The notes under the pieces: generated by a model
What the model was told of the DNA's origin: nothing
What the model saw: only the letters and a program-made list of their open reading frames with translations
Database searches by the model: none
Source of the DNA: JAVJRN01 sp040218415
GTDB taxonomy: Bacteria > Bacteroidota > Bacteroidia > Cytophagales > Cyclobacteriaceae
Assembly (NCBI GenBank): GCA_040218415.1
Contig: JAVJRN010000066.1
Span: 186,001 to 250,000 of the forward strand
DNA: 64,000 nt
Reading direction: 5' to 3'
Shown here: positions 26,103-35,060 of the stretch, piece by piece
Layout: each line of letters opens with the position of its first letter
Position numbering within the stretch: position 1 is the first letter of the stretch
Position numbers and translations under genes: made by a program

Positions 26103-29100
26103 ATGAGTTTAAAAGGTTTGTATCTATTCATCAGCAGTATACTACTTGCAAGCAGTCTCACAATTGCTCAAACCACTGATGATCTAAGGTTTTTACCCAA
26201 TGATATTAATGACCGACTCCCACACAGCGATATAAACACCATCATTGAAGACCAGTACGGTTTTCTTTGGTTTGGCACATTTAATGGAATGTGCAGATAT
26301 GATGGTAAGAATCTGAAAGTCTTTCAAAAAGAAGTAGGAAACGCCAATTCATTATCAAACTCAAGAATCCTCTGTCTTGAAGAATTGACAGATGGCAGTA
26401 TCTTGATAGGTACGGAAGGAGGAGGACTCAATCACTACTCACCAAAAACAGAGATCATCCAAGTTTTCCAAAAGAAAGCAGTAGGTGGTACTATTAGCAG
26501 CGATGTAATCAACATCATATTCCAAGCAAAAAATGGTTCCATTTGGATTGGAACAAATGCTGGGTTGGACTTGATGCATCAAAAAGATGACTCCATCTAC
26601 TTTGAAAAGGTCTTTAGCAGTCCGCAAGGAGTCAGAGTGGTCACAGAAGACGCAGGGGGAACCTTGCTTTTTGGATCAGGAATGAAGGTTTACGAAAAAA
26701 AGCAAGACGCCAAATACTACAGTCAGCGTATAGAATTCATAAGCGGGGTGACTTCCATCATGCCGATTAGCAACGAAAAACTGATGATTGGATGCGAAAA
26801 TGGACTTTATGTGGCGACAGACGAAAGCGTAAAAACAATAACAAGTACGCCTATTCTAACTACGTACAGAGCGCATGATTCTTCTATATGGGTCGGCACT
26901 AGAGGATTTGGCCTTTTGAAAATCAACAGCAACTTTCAGGTTGAGAAAAGATATATTAACAACAAATCAGACCCTAATAGTCTGACATTTGATGAAGTAA
27001 GTAGTTTGTTTGAAGATCATTCAGGCGTGCTTTGGATAGGTACTTATGGGCGTGGACTCAACAAACTAGACTTGAGAGCCAAGAAGTTTGAACTTTACGC
27101 AAATAGACCTTGGGAGGAAAATAGCCTGAGTGGTGACCGAGTAATTTCATTTTTTGAGGATTCACAAAATCAGATTTGGATAGGCCTCAGAGGAAACGGG
27201 ATCAATATTTTAGATCAAAATAAAAGCATAAAACCACTCTCAGACAAAGTAGATGATCCATTTTATGGGCTGAGCGTCTCTTCCTTTTTTGAAGATCCAA
27301 AAGGTGGACTTTGGGTGGGCACCTGGGGCGGAGGTATCGTAGTATTGAGTCCTGAAAACATCTCTAAGCTACTCAAGGGCGAAAAACCAAGCATGGACAC
27401 CCTACTTTCGGAATTCATCTCTGTAGAAAAAATTGTGGGAGATTATGACGGTCATCTGTGGCTCAGTACCACTTCAGGCCTAATGGAATACATTCCAGGT
27501 CAAGAAGATTACTACAAGGGGGTGTTTCGCACCTATAGCTCTCAGGATATCGGTACACCCATATCTGATAACTTTATTAGAGATATCTACATAGAAGAGC
27601 GGGCACAAGAGGGCGAAAAAATCGTTTGGGTAGGAACTATAAATGGGCTCAACAAACTTTCTATCATGGGTGAGCAGCATACCGTAACTCAAATTTTTTC
27701 TGATCCAGCAAACCCAAGCTCCCTTCCTAGTAATTTCATCTCCGTGATCATGGAAGATCAGTCGGGCAATCTTTGGATTTCAGGATTGGGTGGCGGTATA
27801 GCAAAAATGATCTCCGGAAGAGATGGGAAAACTGACATCAAATTCAAAGTATTCAGCCGAGCAGATGGATTGCCTAACAATGAAATAGAGACCATTCTTG
27901 AGGATGATCAAGGGCAATTCTGGCTCGGTGGATATGGACTAACTAGATTTGACCCTAATACCGGGGATATGGTGGGATTTGATATTAATGATGGCTTACA
28001 AAGCAACTCTTTCAAAGTATGGTCGGCATTGAAGTTGAAGAATGGAAATTTAATTTTTGGAGGTACCAAAGGTTTTAATATATTCGATCCAAGTGAAATA
28101 AAAATCAATGAAATACACCCAAAACTTACACTTACAGAAATCAAAGTAAACAATGAAACTGTCAGTGTACTGAGTCCAATAGACGGTTTTAACGTCTTGG
28201 ATTCAAGTATTTTAGTGACCAGGTATATCGAACTTCCATACGAGCTCAATAGCTTCACCATATCATTCGGAGCGTTGCATTTCACATCCCCTAGCAACAA
28301 CCAATTAAGATTCAAACTTTCGGGAGTTGACGAAGATTGGCTCAATGAGCAGGGGGCTGAAGCTTCAAGAAACTACTCACAACTCAAACCCGGCAAATAC
28401 ACCTTCACCTTCACAGGAGCAAATAGTGACAACATCTGGGCTCCCGAACCGCTTCAACTTGAGATCGTTGTTCGCAAACCCTATTGGGCTTCCAACTATG
28501 CTTTAACCGGTTACATAGTTATCCTCGTGATCGTCCTGATGATATTCAGAAAATATTCCATTATTCAAGTCAAGGAAATGGGCAAAATCAAGCTGGAAAG
28601 AATGCGCCGTGACCAAAAAGAAGAACTCAACCGCTTGAAGATCAATTTTTACACAGAAATTTCACACGAGCTACGCACACCTCTATCACTCATCACAGGT
28701 CCCGTCACTGATGTTCTCGAAAGCCCTTCACTTAATGCTGGAGATCAGAAAAAACTCGGAATCGTGAAACGAAACGTCCAAAGAATGGCAAATCTGGTGG
28801 ATGAAATCATGCTTTTCACCGAATATGGGAAAGAAATTTCGAGAATCAAGGTGGCAGAAGGTGATATCATCAGGTTTGTAAAAGAGATCAAACTGTTCTT
28901 TAGTTCGGAGGCTGCAGGCAGAAATATCCATTTTTATTTTGAATCCAATACCGCAGCATTTCTAGTTTATTTTGATAGAGATAAACTGGAAAAAGTTTTC
29001 TTCAACTTACTCAGTAACGCTTTCAAACATACGCCAGCCGGAGGATCCATTGGTATAACTGCTGAAATTGATGAAGATAATCGGTCGATAACCTTTTCAA

Positions 29101-30182
29101 TTTTCAATTCAGGCCAACAGATCCCCGAGGAAGATCTAGATCATATTTTTCAGCGTTTTTACACGAACAAAAATTCTGAACAAAAAGGACACGGAATTGG
29201 TCTGGCGGTGGCTCTTGAAGTCATCAAACAACATCAAGGCAAAATTTGGGTTGCAAATAAACCAAATGGAGTTTGTTTCTCCGTGAAACTCTCGGCGGGA
29301 AAAGATCACTTCTCAAAACAAAATATCCTCAGCAATTTTTCCAATAGCGAAAACCTACCCAACTATGTACTTGCTGACACTGAAATAAAAGATCAGGAGG
29401 TAACGGTGAAAGATAAGACTGTTCTTATAGTAGAAGATAACGCTGAGCTGAGAGAATATATTTCACAGTACCTTTCCAATCACTTTAAAATTCTCCAAGC
29501 GCCTAATGGTAAAATAGGATTGGAGAAATCAATCAAACATATGCCAGATATCATCATCAGTGATATGATGATGCCGGAAATGGACGGACTGAGCATGTGT
29601 CGCCAACTTAAATCGGACATAAATACGTCACACATCCCAATTATCATATTGACAGCAAGAACTTCACTCATGCAACAAATAGACGGCTATGGTGTAGGAG
29701 CTGATGCCTATGTAACAAAGCCTTTTAGCACACAACTACTGCTTGCACGAATCACAAACCTCATCATCTCAAGAGAAAAACTGCGCAATTTATTTAAAGA
29801 AAACGCAAACCTCTCTCCTAAGGAAATCACAGTAACAACGCTCGATGAGAAAATCCTGACGAAAACCATAGAAACGATAGAAAAACATATGGCTGATAGT
29901 GAATTTGGTGTAGAAAAACTCTGTGAAGAAATAGGTATGAGTAGATCTCAGCTATACAGAAAAATTAAAGCACTCACCTCCTATTCTATCAATGACTTTA
30001 TAAGACTCATAAGGCTTAAGAGAGCCGCGCAAATCCTTAAACAAGAAAAAAGCTCCGTATCCATGGTTATGCGCGAAGTTGGTTTTGAAAACCTCTCCTA
30101 CTTTTCTAGAGCCTTTAAAGAACAGTTTGGGGTGAGTCCTAAACAATACGCTATTGAACAGGCAGATAGTAAGTTCGATTAA
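26103..30182 (+). CDS. Hybrid two-component system (HTCS) sensor-regulator
   Basis: This 1359-residue one-polypeptide sensor has, in order, a signal peptide (1-22), two seven-bladed Reg_prop propellers (about 30-700, repeats of 'GxLWIGTxGxGL') and a Y_Y_Y domain (about 710-790, 'LPYELNSFTISFGALHF'). One membrane helix lies near 803-823, followed by HisKA with His855 ('ISHELRTPLSL') and a HATPase domain ('NAFKHTPAGG', 'GHGIGLAVA'). A receiver follows with Asp1154 ('SDMMMPEMDG'), and a C-terminal AraC HTH_18 (about 1255-1355). It would bind an oligosaccharide in the periplasm and activate the PUL, from which it is divergently transcribed; the phased repeats at 25819 are the likely target. Its last 197 codons are duplicated at 33020. 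Confidence 0.95.
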   Translation: MSLKGLYLFISSILLASSLTIAQTTDDLRFLPNDINDRLPHSDINTIIEDQYGFLWFGTFNGMCRYDGKNLKVFQKEVGNANSLSNSRILCLEELTDGSILIGTEGGGLNHYSPKTEIIQVFQKKAVGGTISSDVINIIFQAKNGSIWIGTNAGLDLMHQKDDSIYFEKVFSSPQGVRVVTEDAGGTLLFGSGMKVYEKKQDAKYYSQRIEFISGVTSIMPISNEKLMIGCENGLYVATDESVKTITSTPILTTYRAHDSSIWVGTRGFGLLKINSNFQVEKRYINNKSDPNSLTFDEVSSLFEDHSGVLWIGTYGRGLNKLDLRAKKFELYANRPWEENSLSGDRVISFFEDSQNQIWIGLRGNGINILDQNKSIKPLSDKVDDPFYGLSVSSFFEDPKGGLWVGTWGGGIVVLSPENISKLLKGEKPSMDTLLSEFISVEKIVGDYDGHLWLSTTSGLMEYIPGQEDYYKGVFRTYSSQDIGTPISDNFIRDIYIEERAQEGEKIVWVGTINGLNKLSIMGEQHTVTQIFSDPANPSSLPSNFISVIMEDQSGNLWISGLGGGIAKMISGRDGKTDIKFKVFSRADGLPNNEIETILEDDQGQFWLGGYGLTRFDPNTGDMVGFDINDGLQSNSFKVWSALKLKNGNLIFGGTKGFNIFDPSEIKINEIHPKLTLTEIKVNNETVSVLSPIDGFNVLDSSILVTRYIELPYELNSFTISFGALHFTSPSNNQLRFKLSGVDEDWLNEQGAEASRNYSQLKPGKYTFTFTGANSDNIWAPEPLQLEIVVRKPYWASNYALTGYIVILVIVLMIFRKYSIIQVKEMGKIKLERMRRDQKEELNRLKINFYTEISHELRTPLSLITGPVTDVLESPSLNAGDQKKLGIVKRNVQRMANLVDEIMLFTEYGKEISRIKVAEGDIIRFVKEIKLFFSSEAAGRNIHFYFESNTAAFLVYFDRDKLEKVFFNLLSNAFKHTPAGGSIGITAEIDEDNRSITFSIFNSGQQIPEEDLDHIFQRFYTNKNSEQKGHGIGLAVALEVIKQHQGKIWVANKPNGVCFSVKLSAGKDHFSKQNILSNFSNSENLPNYVLADTEIKDQEVTVKDKTVLIVEDNAELREYISQYLSNHFKILQAPNGKIGLEKSIKHMPDIIISDMMMPEMDGLSMCRQLKSDINTSHIPIIILTARTSLMQQIDGYGVGADAYVTKPFSTQLLLARITNLIISREKLRNLFKENANLSPKEITVTTLDEKILTKTIETIEKHMADSEFGVEKLCEEIGMSRSQLYRKIKALTSYSINDFIRLIRLKRAAQILKQEKSSVSMVMREVGFENLSYFSRAFKEQFGVSPKQYAIEQADSKFD

Positions 30183-30240
30183 AAAAATATTTAATGACTC
30201 GTCTTGAAATAGGTTTAAATAGAAGGTTGTAAAAATAAAA

Positions 30241-30286
30241 GAAGAATTAGCAGCGCATACTGAAGGTTCAGCCCTCCTAATTCTTT
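30241..30286. terminator. Candidate bidirectional terminator between convergent genes
   Basis: AGAATTAG near 30243-30250 pairs with CTAATTCT near 30277-30284, with flanking purine/pyrimidine extension and a loop of about 26 bases. It lies between the converging stops of the HTCS gene (30182) and the beta-helix gene (30300). The loop is long, so this is a moderate call. Confidence 0.4.
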
Positions 30287-30299
30287 CTACCTCAAGTGT

Positions 30300-32642
30300 T
30301 TATTTCAAATTGTTCTTTATCAGTTGCGTTTTGATGACTCCCTGTTCGTCACTGATCTTCACCAAATACAGACCTGGTTGCAAGTCAAAGTTGACATTTT
30401 CTGTAGCTGAACTTATCTGGGTCGTGAACACACCCCGACCACTCAATTCGAAAATTTGAAGTGCGCCATTATTCGGCAAAACCCCTGAAAAATATAACTC
30501 ATTGTTACAAGGATTAGGGTAAAGCGTCAATTTATCTGCATCATGACCCAAACCTGCAAACAGTGGTTCTGGTTCGGACACTGGCTCTTCACCAAATTCT
30601 ATGTCGATCCAGTTGAGGTCAAAAGTGCCACTGACGACATCCAATACTAACTCCGTGACATCAGTGCTGATCTGCATCTCGGTATCAACCGTCACATAAT
30701 TTCCCCAGTTACCCGTCGATGGTGTGTTGACTGTTCCTAACAAATTACCATCTTGATCTGATACATTGATGACGGATGTCCGAGATTCACTGGCCACCCT
30801 AAAGCTCAGTGTATACCAACTGGAAGATTCTACACAAACCTTATACATCATCCAATCTCCAGAATCTGTCCAACCCAAATAAAACCCTCCACCAGCATCT
30901 GGCGTCTCTCTGATCTGAACACCTGACATGTCGTGAAAAGACTCGGCCTCTATTTTTCCTGGGATTGCATAGCACACATCCGGCGTTTCGGTGACACAGC
31001 TTCCTGACATCTCATCTACTTCAGCACCACTATTATTTTCGATAGTGACATTGGTACAGTTTCTATATCTGATCGAGTTTCGTCCATCTGCAGCACTTTC
31101 TATCACATTGTCTGTGATTACAAGTCCATCTATATTTTGGGCATATATTGCCGGAATCCCAATATTTCTAAAAGTATTGCCTGTGATCGTGATATCTCCA
31201 AATACATCGCACCTTACATGGGAAGAAGTGATATCAGGATGAAAATTGATTACCCCATAGTCTGTGCCTGACCGGAAATAACCAGAATCATCGAAAGTAT
31301 TATTACGTATGATCACATCCCGACCAATTTTTGATTCATTCCAATAAGTCGATACATCAAAAAATATCCCCCACATGAGATTGCGCTCAAATGTACAATT
31401 CTCAATCAATACATCTCGCGTGCTTACCAGTACCCCTCTGGCTCTGTTAGCTCTAAATGTTGAATTTGTCACCCTTAATTTCCCAACTATGGAAACGTTA
31501 GCTACCTTAAAGGTAGTAATAGCGCCATCCGGTATGGGTTCGCTGAATGCCAACCGCATCGAATTTCCGTTTTTGTTAGAAATATTGGTGATCTCCCTAT
31601 AGCCTAAGCTATTGAGCGAAAACTTGTCTATAAACTCTATAGTATCACCCGCCAGGTAACCAATCGCTTGGTACCAGGAAGGATTCGTGCCATCTATATC
31701 AATGGTATACTCATCGATCTTATTGACCACATCAAGAAAATAGCCATGCAGATTGATACCATCATCACTCATGTGCTCGAAGTAGCAATTATCAAAAATC
31801 AGGGTGCCTCTCACATCTAGGTTATGTGATCCATCGGCAGTGGTTGTCACCCAAAAACCCTCTTTGGCTTCAATCCTACAGTTGAGGTAACTGATATTTT
31901 CAGCGCCATTATTTCCTAGAAATGCATATCCGGGCGAGATATACACCGTCACGCCATCGTAAACCACATCCTTGCAGCCAGTAGAAGTGATGAATGAGTA
32001 GCCAGTGTAAAGGGTATGTCGAAGCAGAATCCATGAGCCTGCCTGATAACCGTTGGCATTAATCATGATCCTGATAATGTTTTTGCTCTGATCTTCCCAT
32101 TGCCATTCCGTATTTCCATAGCGCTCATTCCCATTGGCCATCTGTCGGGTAAGACTATCGTATTCAGCATAGGCCTGAATAGATTTTCCTTCAGTGGTAA
32201 ACCCTTCATGTATTTGTACTACCATGAAATTGGAACCTGCATCTATTATGCTCCCTTGTGAGAAAGGAGGATCTTGATAATCCACCTTGATATTTTCTAC
32301 CCTTAGGTTTTCACACCTTACAAACTCAAAAAGATGCGGATTATAACTCTTGCCCAACACTTCGATAGTACTACCATCCCCATCTATAGTTAGGTTATCG
32401 ATACCCTCTACATAAAAATAGGTACCGGATTGTTCTTCAGAATTAAGGTGATAAGTGCCCGTTGGGAAATAGAGCACCGGATTGTCCAAGCTTCTACATG
32501 CATCGATCGCATTGAGGATAGCAGTCCTGTCATTGTCACTGGCATCATCTGGGGTTGCTCCAAAATCGGTGACATTTACATTCTGTCCAAACAGGCTTGT
32601 TGTGAACATTATCCATGTAATAACACTAATCAACGTTTTCAT
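30300..32642 (-). CDS. Secreted beta-helix protein with CBM6 and T9SS domains
   Basis: The ATG at 32642 gives a 780-residue product with a signal peptide ending LFGQ; the frame's first ATG at 32711 does not start with a signal. The opening 'VNVTDFGATPDDASDNDRTAI' is the classical pectate-lyase/GH28-type beta-helix entry. The helix (to about 560) contains 'VTTTADGSHNL', 'MSDDGINLHGYF' and 'NRARGVLVSTRDVLIEN' followed by 'YWNESKIGRDVIIRNN', the same blocks as the GH110-like genes. A CBM6 module (about 565-690, 'IEAESFHDMSGVQI', 'LGWTDSGDWMMYKV') and a T9SS tail ('LYPNPCNNELYF', 'LQPGLYLVKI') follow. It is probably an extracellular glycosidase or lyase. Upstream lies a truncated esterase gene, suggesting it belonged to a second PUL. 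Confidence 0.8.
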   Translation of the reverse strand: MKTLISVITWIMFTTSLFGQNVNVTDFGATPDDASDNDRTAILNAIDACRSLDNPVLYFPTGTYHLNSEEQSGTYFYVEGIDNLTIDGDGSTIEVLGKSYNPHLFEFVRCENLRVENIKVDYQDPPFSQGSIIDAGSNFMVVQIHEGFTTEGKSIQAYAEYDSLTRQMANGNERYGNTEWQWEDQSKNIIRIMINANGYQAGSWILLRHTLYTGYSFITSTGCKDVVYDGVTVYISPGYAFLGNNGAENISYLNCRIEAKEGFWVTTTADGSHNLDVRGTLIFDNCYFEHMSDDGINLHGYFLDVVNKIDEYTIDIDGTNPSWYQAIGYLAGDTIEFIDKFSLNSLGYREITNISNKNGNSMRLAFSEPIPDGAITTFKVANVSIVGKLRVTNSTFRANRARGVLVSTRDVLIENCTFERNLMWGIFFDVSTYWNESKIGRDVIIRNNTFDDSGYFRSGTDYGVINFHPDITSSHVRCDVFGDITITGNTFRNIGIPAIYAQNIDGLVITDNVIESAADGRNSIRYRNCTNVTIENNSGAEVDEMSGSCVTETPDVCYAIPGKIEAESFHDMSGVQIRETPDAGGGFYLGWTDSGDWMMYKVCVESSSWYTLSFRVASESRTSVINVSDQDGNLLGTVNTPSTGNWGNYVTVDTEMQISTDVTELVLDVVSGTFDLNWIDIEFGEEPVSEPEPLFAGLGHDADKLTLYPNPCNNELYFSGVLPNNGALQIFELSGRGVFTTQISSATENVNFDLQPGLYLVKISDEQGVIKTQLIKNNLK

Positions 32643-32770
32643 TTCAAATAGTAATGGTTTGAAATCAAAAGTATGGAGCATTACCTCCTTCCATTGACAC
32701 TCATTGTCCAAAAAGTATTAATGAGCGTTCTTTATCAGTAAAGCAATCAAAAAGCTTAGAGGCGAAGCAA

Positions 32771-33019
32771 TCATTTGACCCTGATGGCGTCTGTCCAATT
32801 GTCTGACCTGAATGACGATGCAGGCAGCAGATTGATATCAAAAAGAGTCACCTTCACCCAATTTTGCCAAGCATATCGCGCAGCAACCGCATTGGGCACT
32901 TGTCCACTTTTCACAAAAACAGTATTGTTTTTCTTGATTTCGGCCGTGGCAGGATTAAATACCTTATTAGCTCCTGCAAACTCAAAATACTTCAGCTCAT
33001 CAAAGGTATAAAAGCCTGA
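32771..33019 (-). pseudogene. 3' fragment of a sialate O-acetylesterase gene
   Basis: The minus strand from 33019 to a TGA at 32771-32773 is open and reads '...FEFAGANKVFNPATAEIKK', 'NNTVFVKSGQVPNAVAARYA', 'WQNWVKVTLFDINLLPASSF', 'RSDNWTDAI'. The 'V-x-x-x-V-A-x-RYAW-x-N ... LPA-x-x-FR(T/S)D-x-W' pattern is the C-terminus of SiaE-type sialate O-acetylesterases. Only about 82 codons survive. The upstream part is replaced at 33019/33020 by a fragment of an HTCS gene on the opposite strand. This enzyme type differs from the short SASA esterase at 14440. Confidence 0.65.
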
Positions 33020-33613
33020 TTGAGCATGTGCCGTAAGCTCAAGTCGGATATCAATACTTCTCCCATTCCTATCATCATATTAACTGCTCGTACGTCACTC
33101 ATGCAGCAAATAGATGGATATGGAGTAGGGGCCGATGCTTATGCCACAAAGCCTTTTAGCACCAAACTGCTACTCGCAAGAATTACTAATCTCATCATCT
33201 CTAGAGAGAAATTGCGCAACTTGTTTAAGGAAAACGTTAATCTTTCTCCTAAAGAAATTACCGTAACAACGCTCGATGAGAAAATCCTGACTAAAACCAT
33301 AGAAACGATAGAAAAACATATGGCTGATAGTGAATTTGGTGTAGAAAAACTCTGTGAAGAAATAGGAATGAGCAGATCTCAGCTATACAGAAAAATTAAA
33401 GCACTCACCTCATATTCTATCAATGACTTTATAAGACTCATAAGGCTTAAGAGAGCCGCGCAAATCCTTAACCAGGAAAAAAGTTCGGCATCTATGGTTA
33501 TGCGCGAAGTTGGTTTTGAAAACCTCTCCTACTTTTCTAGAGCCTTTAAAGAACAGTTTGGGGTAAGTCCTAAACAATACGCTATTGAACATGCAGATGA
33601 CATGCTCGATTAG
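33020..33613 (+). pseudogene. 5'-truncated HTCS copy (half receiver plus AraC domain)
   Basis: The 197-codon open frame aligns end to end, without gaps, with residues 1163-1359 of the HTCS at 26103 and is about 94% identical (11 or 12 differences). It starts nine residues after the phospho-acceptor Asp, so it holds half a receiver and a complete HTH_18 domain ('GMSRSQLYRKIKALTSYSIN', 'VGFENLSYFSRAFKEQFGVSPK'). The first in-frame codon is TTG within 'TTGAGCATG', and an internal ATG lies at 33026. The frame has no stop, so a DNA-binding stub could be made if transcribed. Codon differences are concentrated in the first half, as discussed in the findings. Confidence 0.8.
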
Positions 33614-33785
33614 ACAAAAATGAAACAAGTCTCTAACTTAGAAAAACACAGATCGCCGATCATCACCATACCCAATTTCACCGCGGCAACAGGTTTACGG
33701 GTTCATGAAGAGCCTCCTCCACCTATTTTCAGGTACTGAGAAGAGGTGTAAAGCTTTGAAAGTAAAAGTGGTTTTATGCTCATAC

Positions 33786-33965
33786 AATCTACTATGTGGG
33801 CTGCATGGAGAATGGCAATCGATTACAGAGACCTACCAAGACTGGAATGATTTTCCATTCTGATCATGGAGTGAAATATGGCAGAATATATTATTCAAAA
33901 TATGATTGGCTCATCGTCCAGTTTTTATTGCAATTCCATTGGAGTATGCCTTGCAATCACAGATA
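33786..33965 (+). mobile_element. IS3-family transposase remnant
   Basis: One frame reads 'TMWAAWRMAIDYRDLPRLE' to a stop; another then reads 'TGMIFHSDHGVKYGRIYY' and later 'WSMP'. The order A-W-(R/K)-M-A-I-x-x-R, then (L/M)-IFHSD-x-G-x-x-Y, then SM, is the integrase core of IS3-type OrfB, with HSD holding the second catalytic Asp. It is frameshifted and lacks both ends. The remainder of 33614-34068 has only a terminator at 33970 and nothing else I can support. Confidence 0.5.
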
Positions 33966-33969
33966 AACT

Positions 33970-33998
33970 AAAAAAGGCACAGAATCTGAGCCTTTTTT
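33970..33998. terminator. Bidirectional intrinsic terminator
   Basis: AAAAAAGGC (33970-33978) is the inverted copy of GCCTTTTTT (33990-33998), with further CAGA/TCTG pairing inside. The T run serves the plus strand, and the A run becomes a T run on the minus strand. It would insulate the NarL regulator at 34069 from the upstream HTCS fragment. Confidence 0.7.
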
Positions 33999-34068
33999 GG
34001 TGTTGTTTGAGGGTATTGGTATGCCTTAATCATGGATTTATTTTATTTTGTAGAAAATACACAAAGGT

Positions 34069-34719
34069 ATGGAGGAGAAGTTTCGAATTGTACTGGTAGA
34101 CGATCATCAAATGTTTTTAGATGGTCTATCGATGATTTTATCTTCGGACGCGAGTCTGGAGGTAGTAGGTACTTTTGAAGATGCTTCTATCGCCCTCCAC
34201 AACATGGAGAGCCTTAGTCCTGATCTGATCGTTACGGATATGAACATGCCGGAAATGGATGGCCTAGCACTCACTCGCAGAGCAAAGGCAAAATATCCTC
34301 ATGTAAAAATTCTTGTATTGTCGATGCATAAAGACCGAGAAACGGTCTCAGGCATCATTAACTCTGAAGCTGATGGATTTATTCTTAAAAACTCGAATAA
34401 GTCGGAATTGATTAAAGCAATTAAGAATATCGGTAAAGGTGGTACCTACTACTCTAACGAAATAATGCCTATAATTATGCAGCGTTACCAAAAGTTAGAA
34501 AAAATAGCTTTGGATGCTCCTCTTCTCTCCGAGCGAGAGAAAGAGGTCGTTACCCTGATCGCACAAGAGTTTAATAATGATCAAATAGCTGAAAAACTTT
34601 ATATTTCTAAAAGAACTGTGGAGACACATCGCAAAAATATGATGTCCAAAACAGGTGTTAGCACCACGGTAGGCTTGCTGAAATATGCTGTGCGCCACGA
34701 AATCATCGCTTTCGGTTAG
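34069..34719 (+). CDS. NarL/LuxR-type response regulator
   Basis: This 216-residue protein has an N-terminal receiver with acidic pocket Asp11/Asp12, phospho-acceptor Asp57 ('LIVTDMNMPEMDG') and Lys near 106 ('FILKNSNKSEL'). A C-terminal LuxR HTH lies at about 150-210 ('LSEREKEVVTLIAQEFNNDQIAEKL', 'SKRTVETHRKNMMSKTG'). Such regulators pair with HisKA_3 kinases. The nearest is the TPR kinase at 36201-38279, oppositely oriented. A terminator just upstream isolates it from the pseudogene region, so it probably has its own promoter. Confidence 0.9.
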   Translation: MEEKFRIVLVDDHQMFLDGLSMILSSDASLEVVGTFEDASIALHNMESLSPDLIVTDMNMPEMDGLALTRRAKAKYPHVKILVLSMHKDRETVSGIINSEADGFILKNSNKSELIKAIKNIGKGGTYYSNEIMPIIMQRYQKLEKIALDAPLLSEREKEVVTLIAQEFNNDQIAEKLYISKRTVETHRKNMMSKTGVSTTVGLLKYAVRHEIIAFG

Positions 34720-34749
34720 TTCGCTGGCTTAATCCTTTGAGTATCCGCA

Positions 34750-34962
34750 TTAGATCTCCTGATATTTACTTGAGTTCCATCCTTGGTTTTGGAGATCCCC
34801 TACCCAGAAACGTTCTTTTTCGAGTTGTTCTTTTTTGGAGGCTTTATTTTCATTGAGGACAATTCCCTTGTAGGTATACATCAGGTTTGAGTATGCAAGA
34901 GCATTTTTCAACACGTACATGTTGGACAAGCGCATTACATACAAGCTATTTCCAAAACCCAA
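34750..34962 (-). pseudogene. Possible decayed TPR-histidine kinase fragment
   Basis: A 70-codon minus frame contains 'LMYTYKGIVLNENKASKKEQ' followed by 'LEKERFWV'. The intact TPR kinase at 36201 has a comparable stretch before its dimerisation helix ('EKEQLQKERFRV'), and the preceding residues resemble the last TPR-like helix of such kinases (Y-K-D-S-V-L-N-E). The DNA around 34795-34840 also resembles 36815-36870. No catalytic part is present. It is a weak call. The rest of 34720-35060 contains a repeat at 34963-35006. Confidence 0.25.
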
Positions 34963-35006
34963 AAAATACCAAAAAACCCGTAATACAAACCCAAAAAAAC
35001 ACTGAC
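34963..35006 (+). repeat. Copy A of a dispersed 72-bp repeat (partial)
   Basis: The core ACAAACCCAAAAAAACACTG is shared exactly with copies at 38426-38497 and 46363-46435, all on the plus strand. It is preceded in each by an A-rich 'ATACCAAAAAAC'-like stretch. This copy lacks the right half (CCGAAACGGGTGAGACTCA...) and lies 54 bases before the start of the lipoprotein gene at 35061. Confidence 0.6.
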
Positions 35007-35060
35007 TTATCAGCTTTTGCTTGCAGCTAATTTTGTTTTACAAAATTTATAAAAACTGCA

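Noticed and set aside
32775..33011. 78-codon plus-strand ORF
   Set aside because: It is the shadow of the minus-strand esterase fragment, which has clear family similarity.
33878..34099. 73-codon ORF running into the NarL regulator gene
   Set aside because: It crosses a strong terminator hairpin and part of an IS3 relic, and overlaps the real regulator start.
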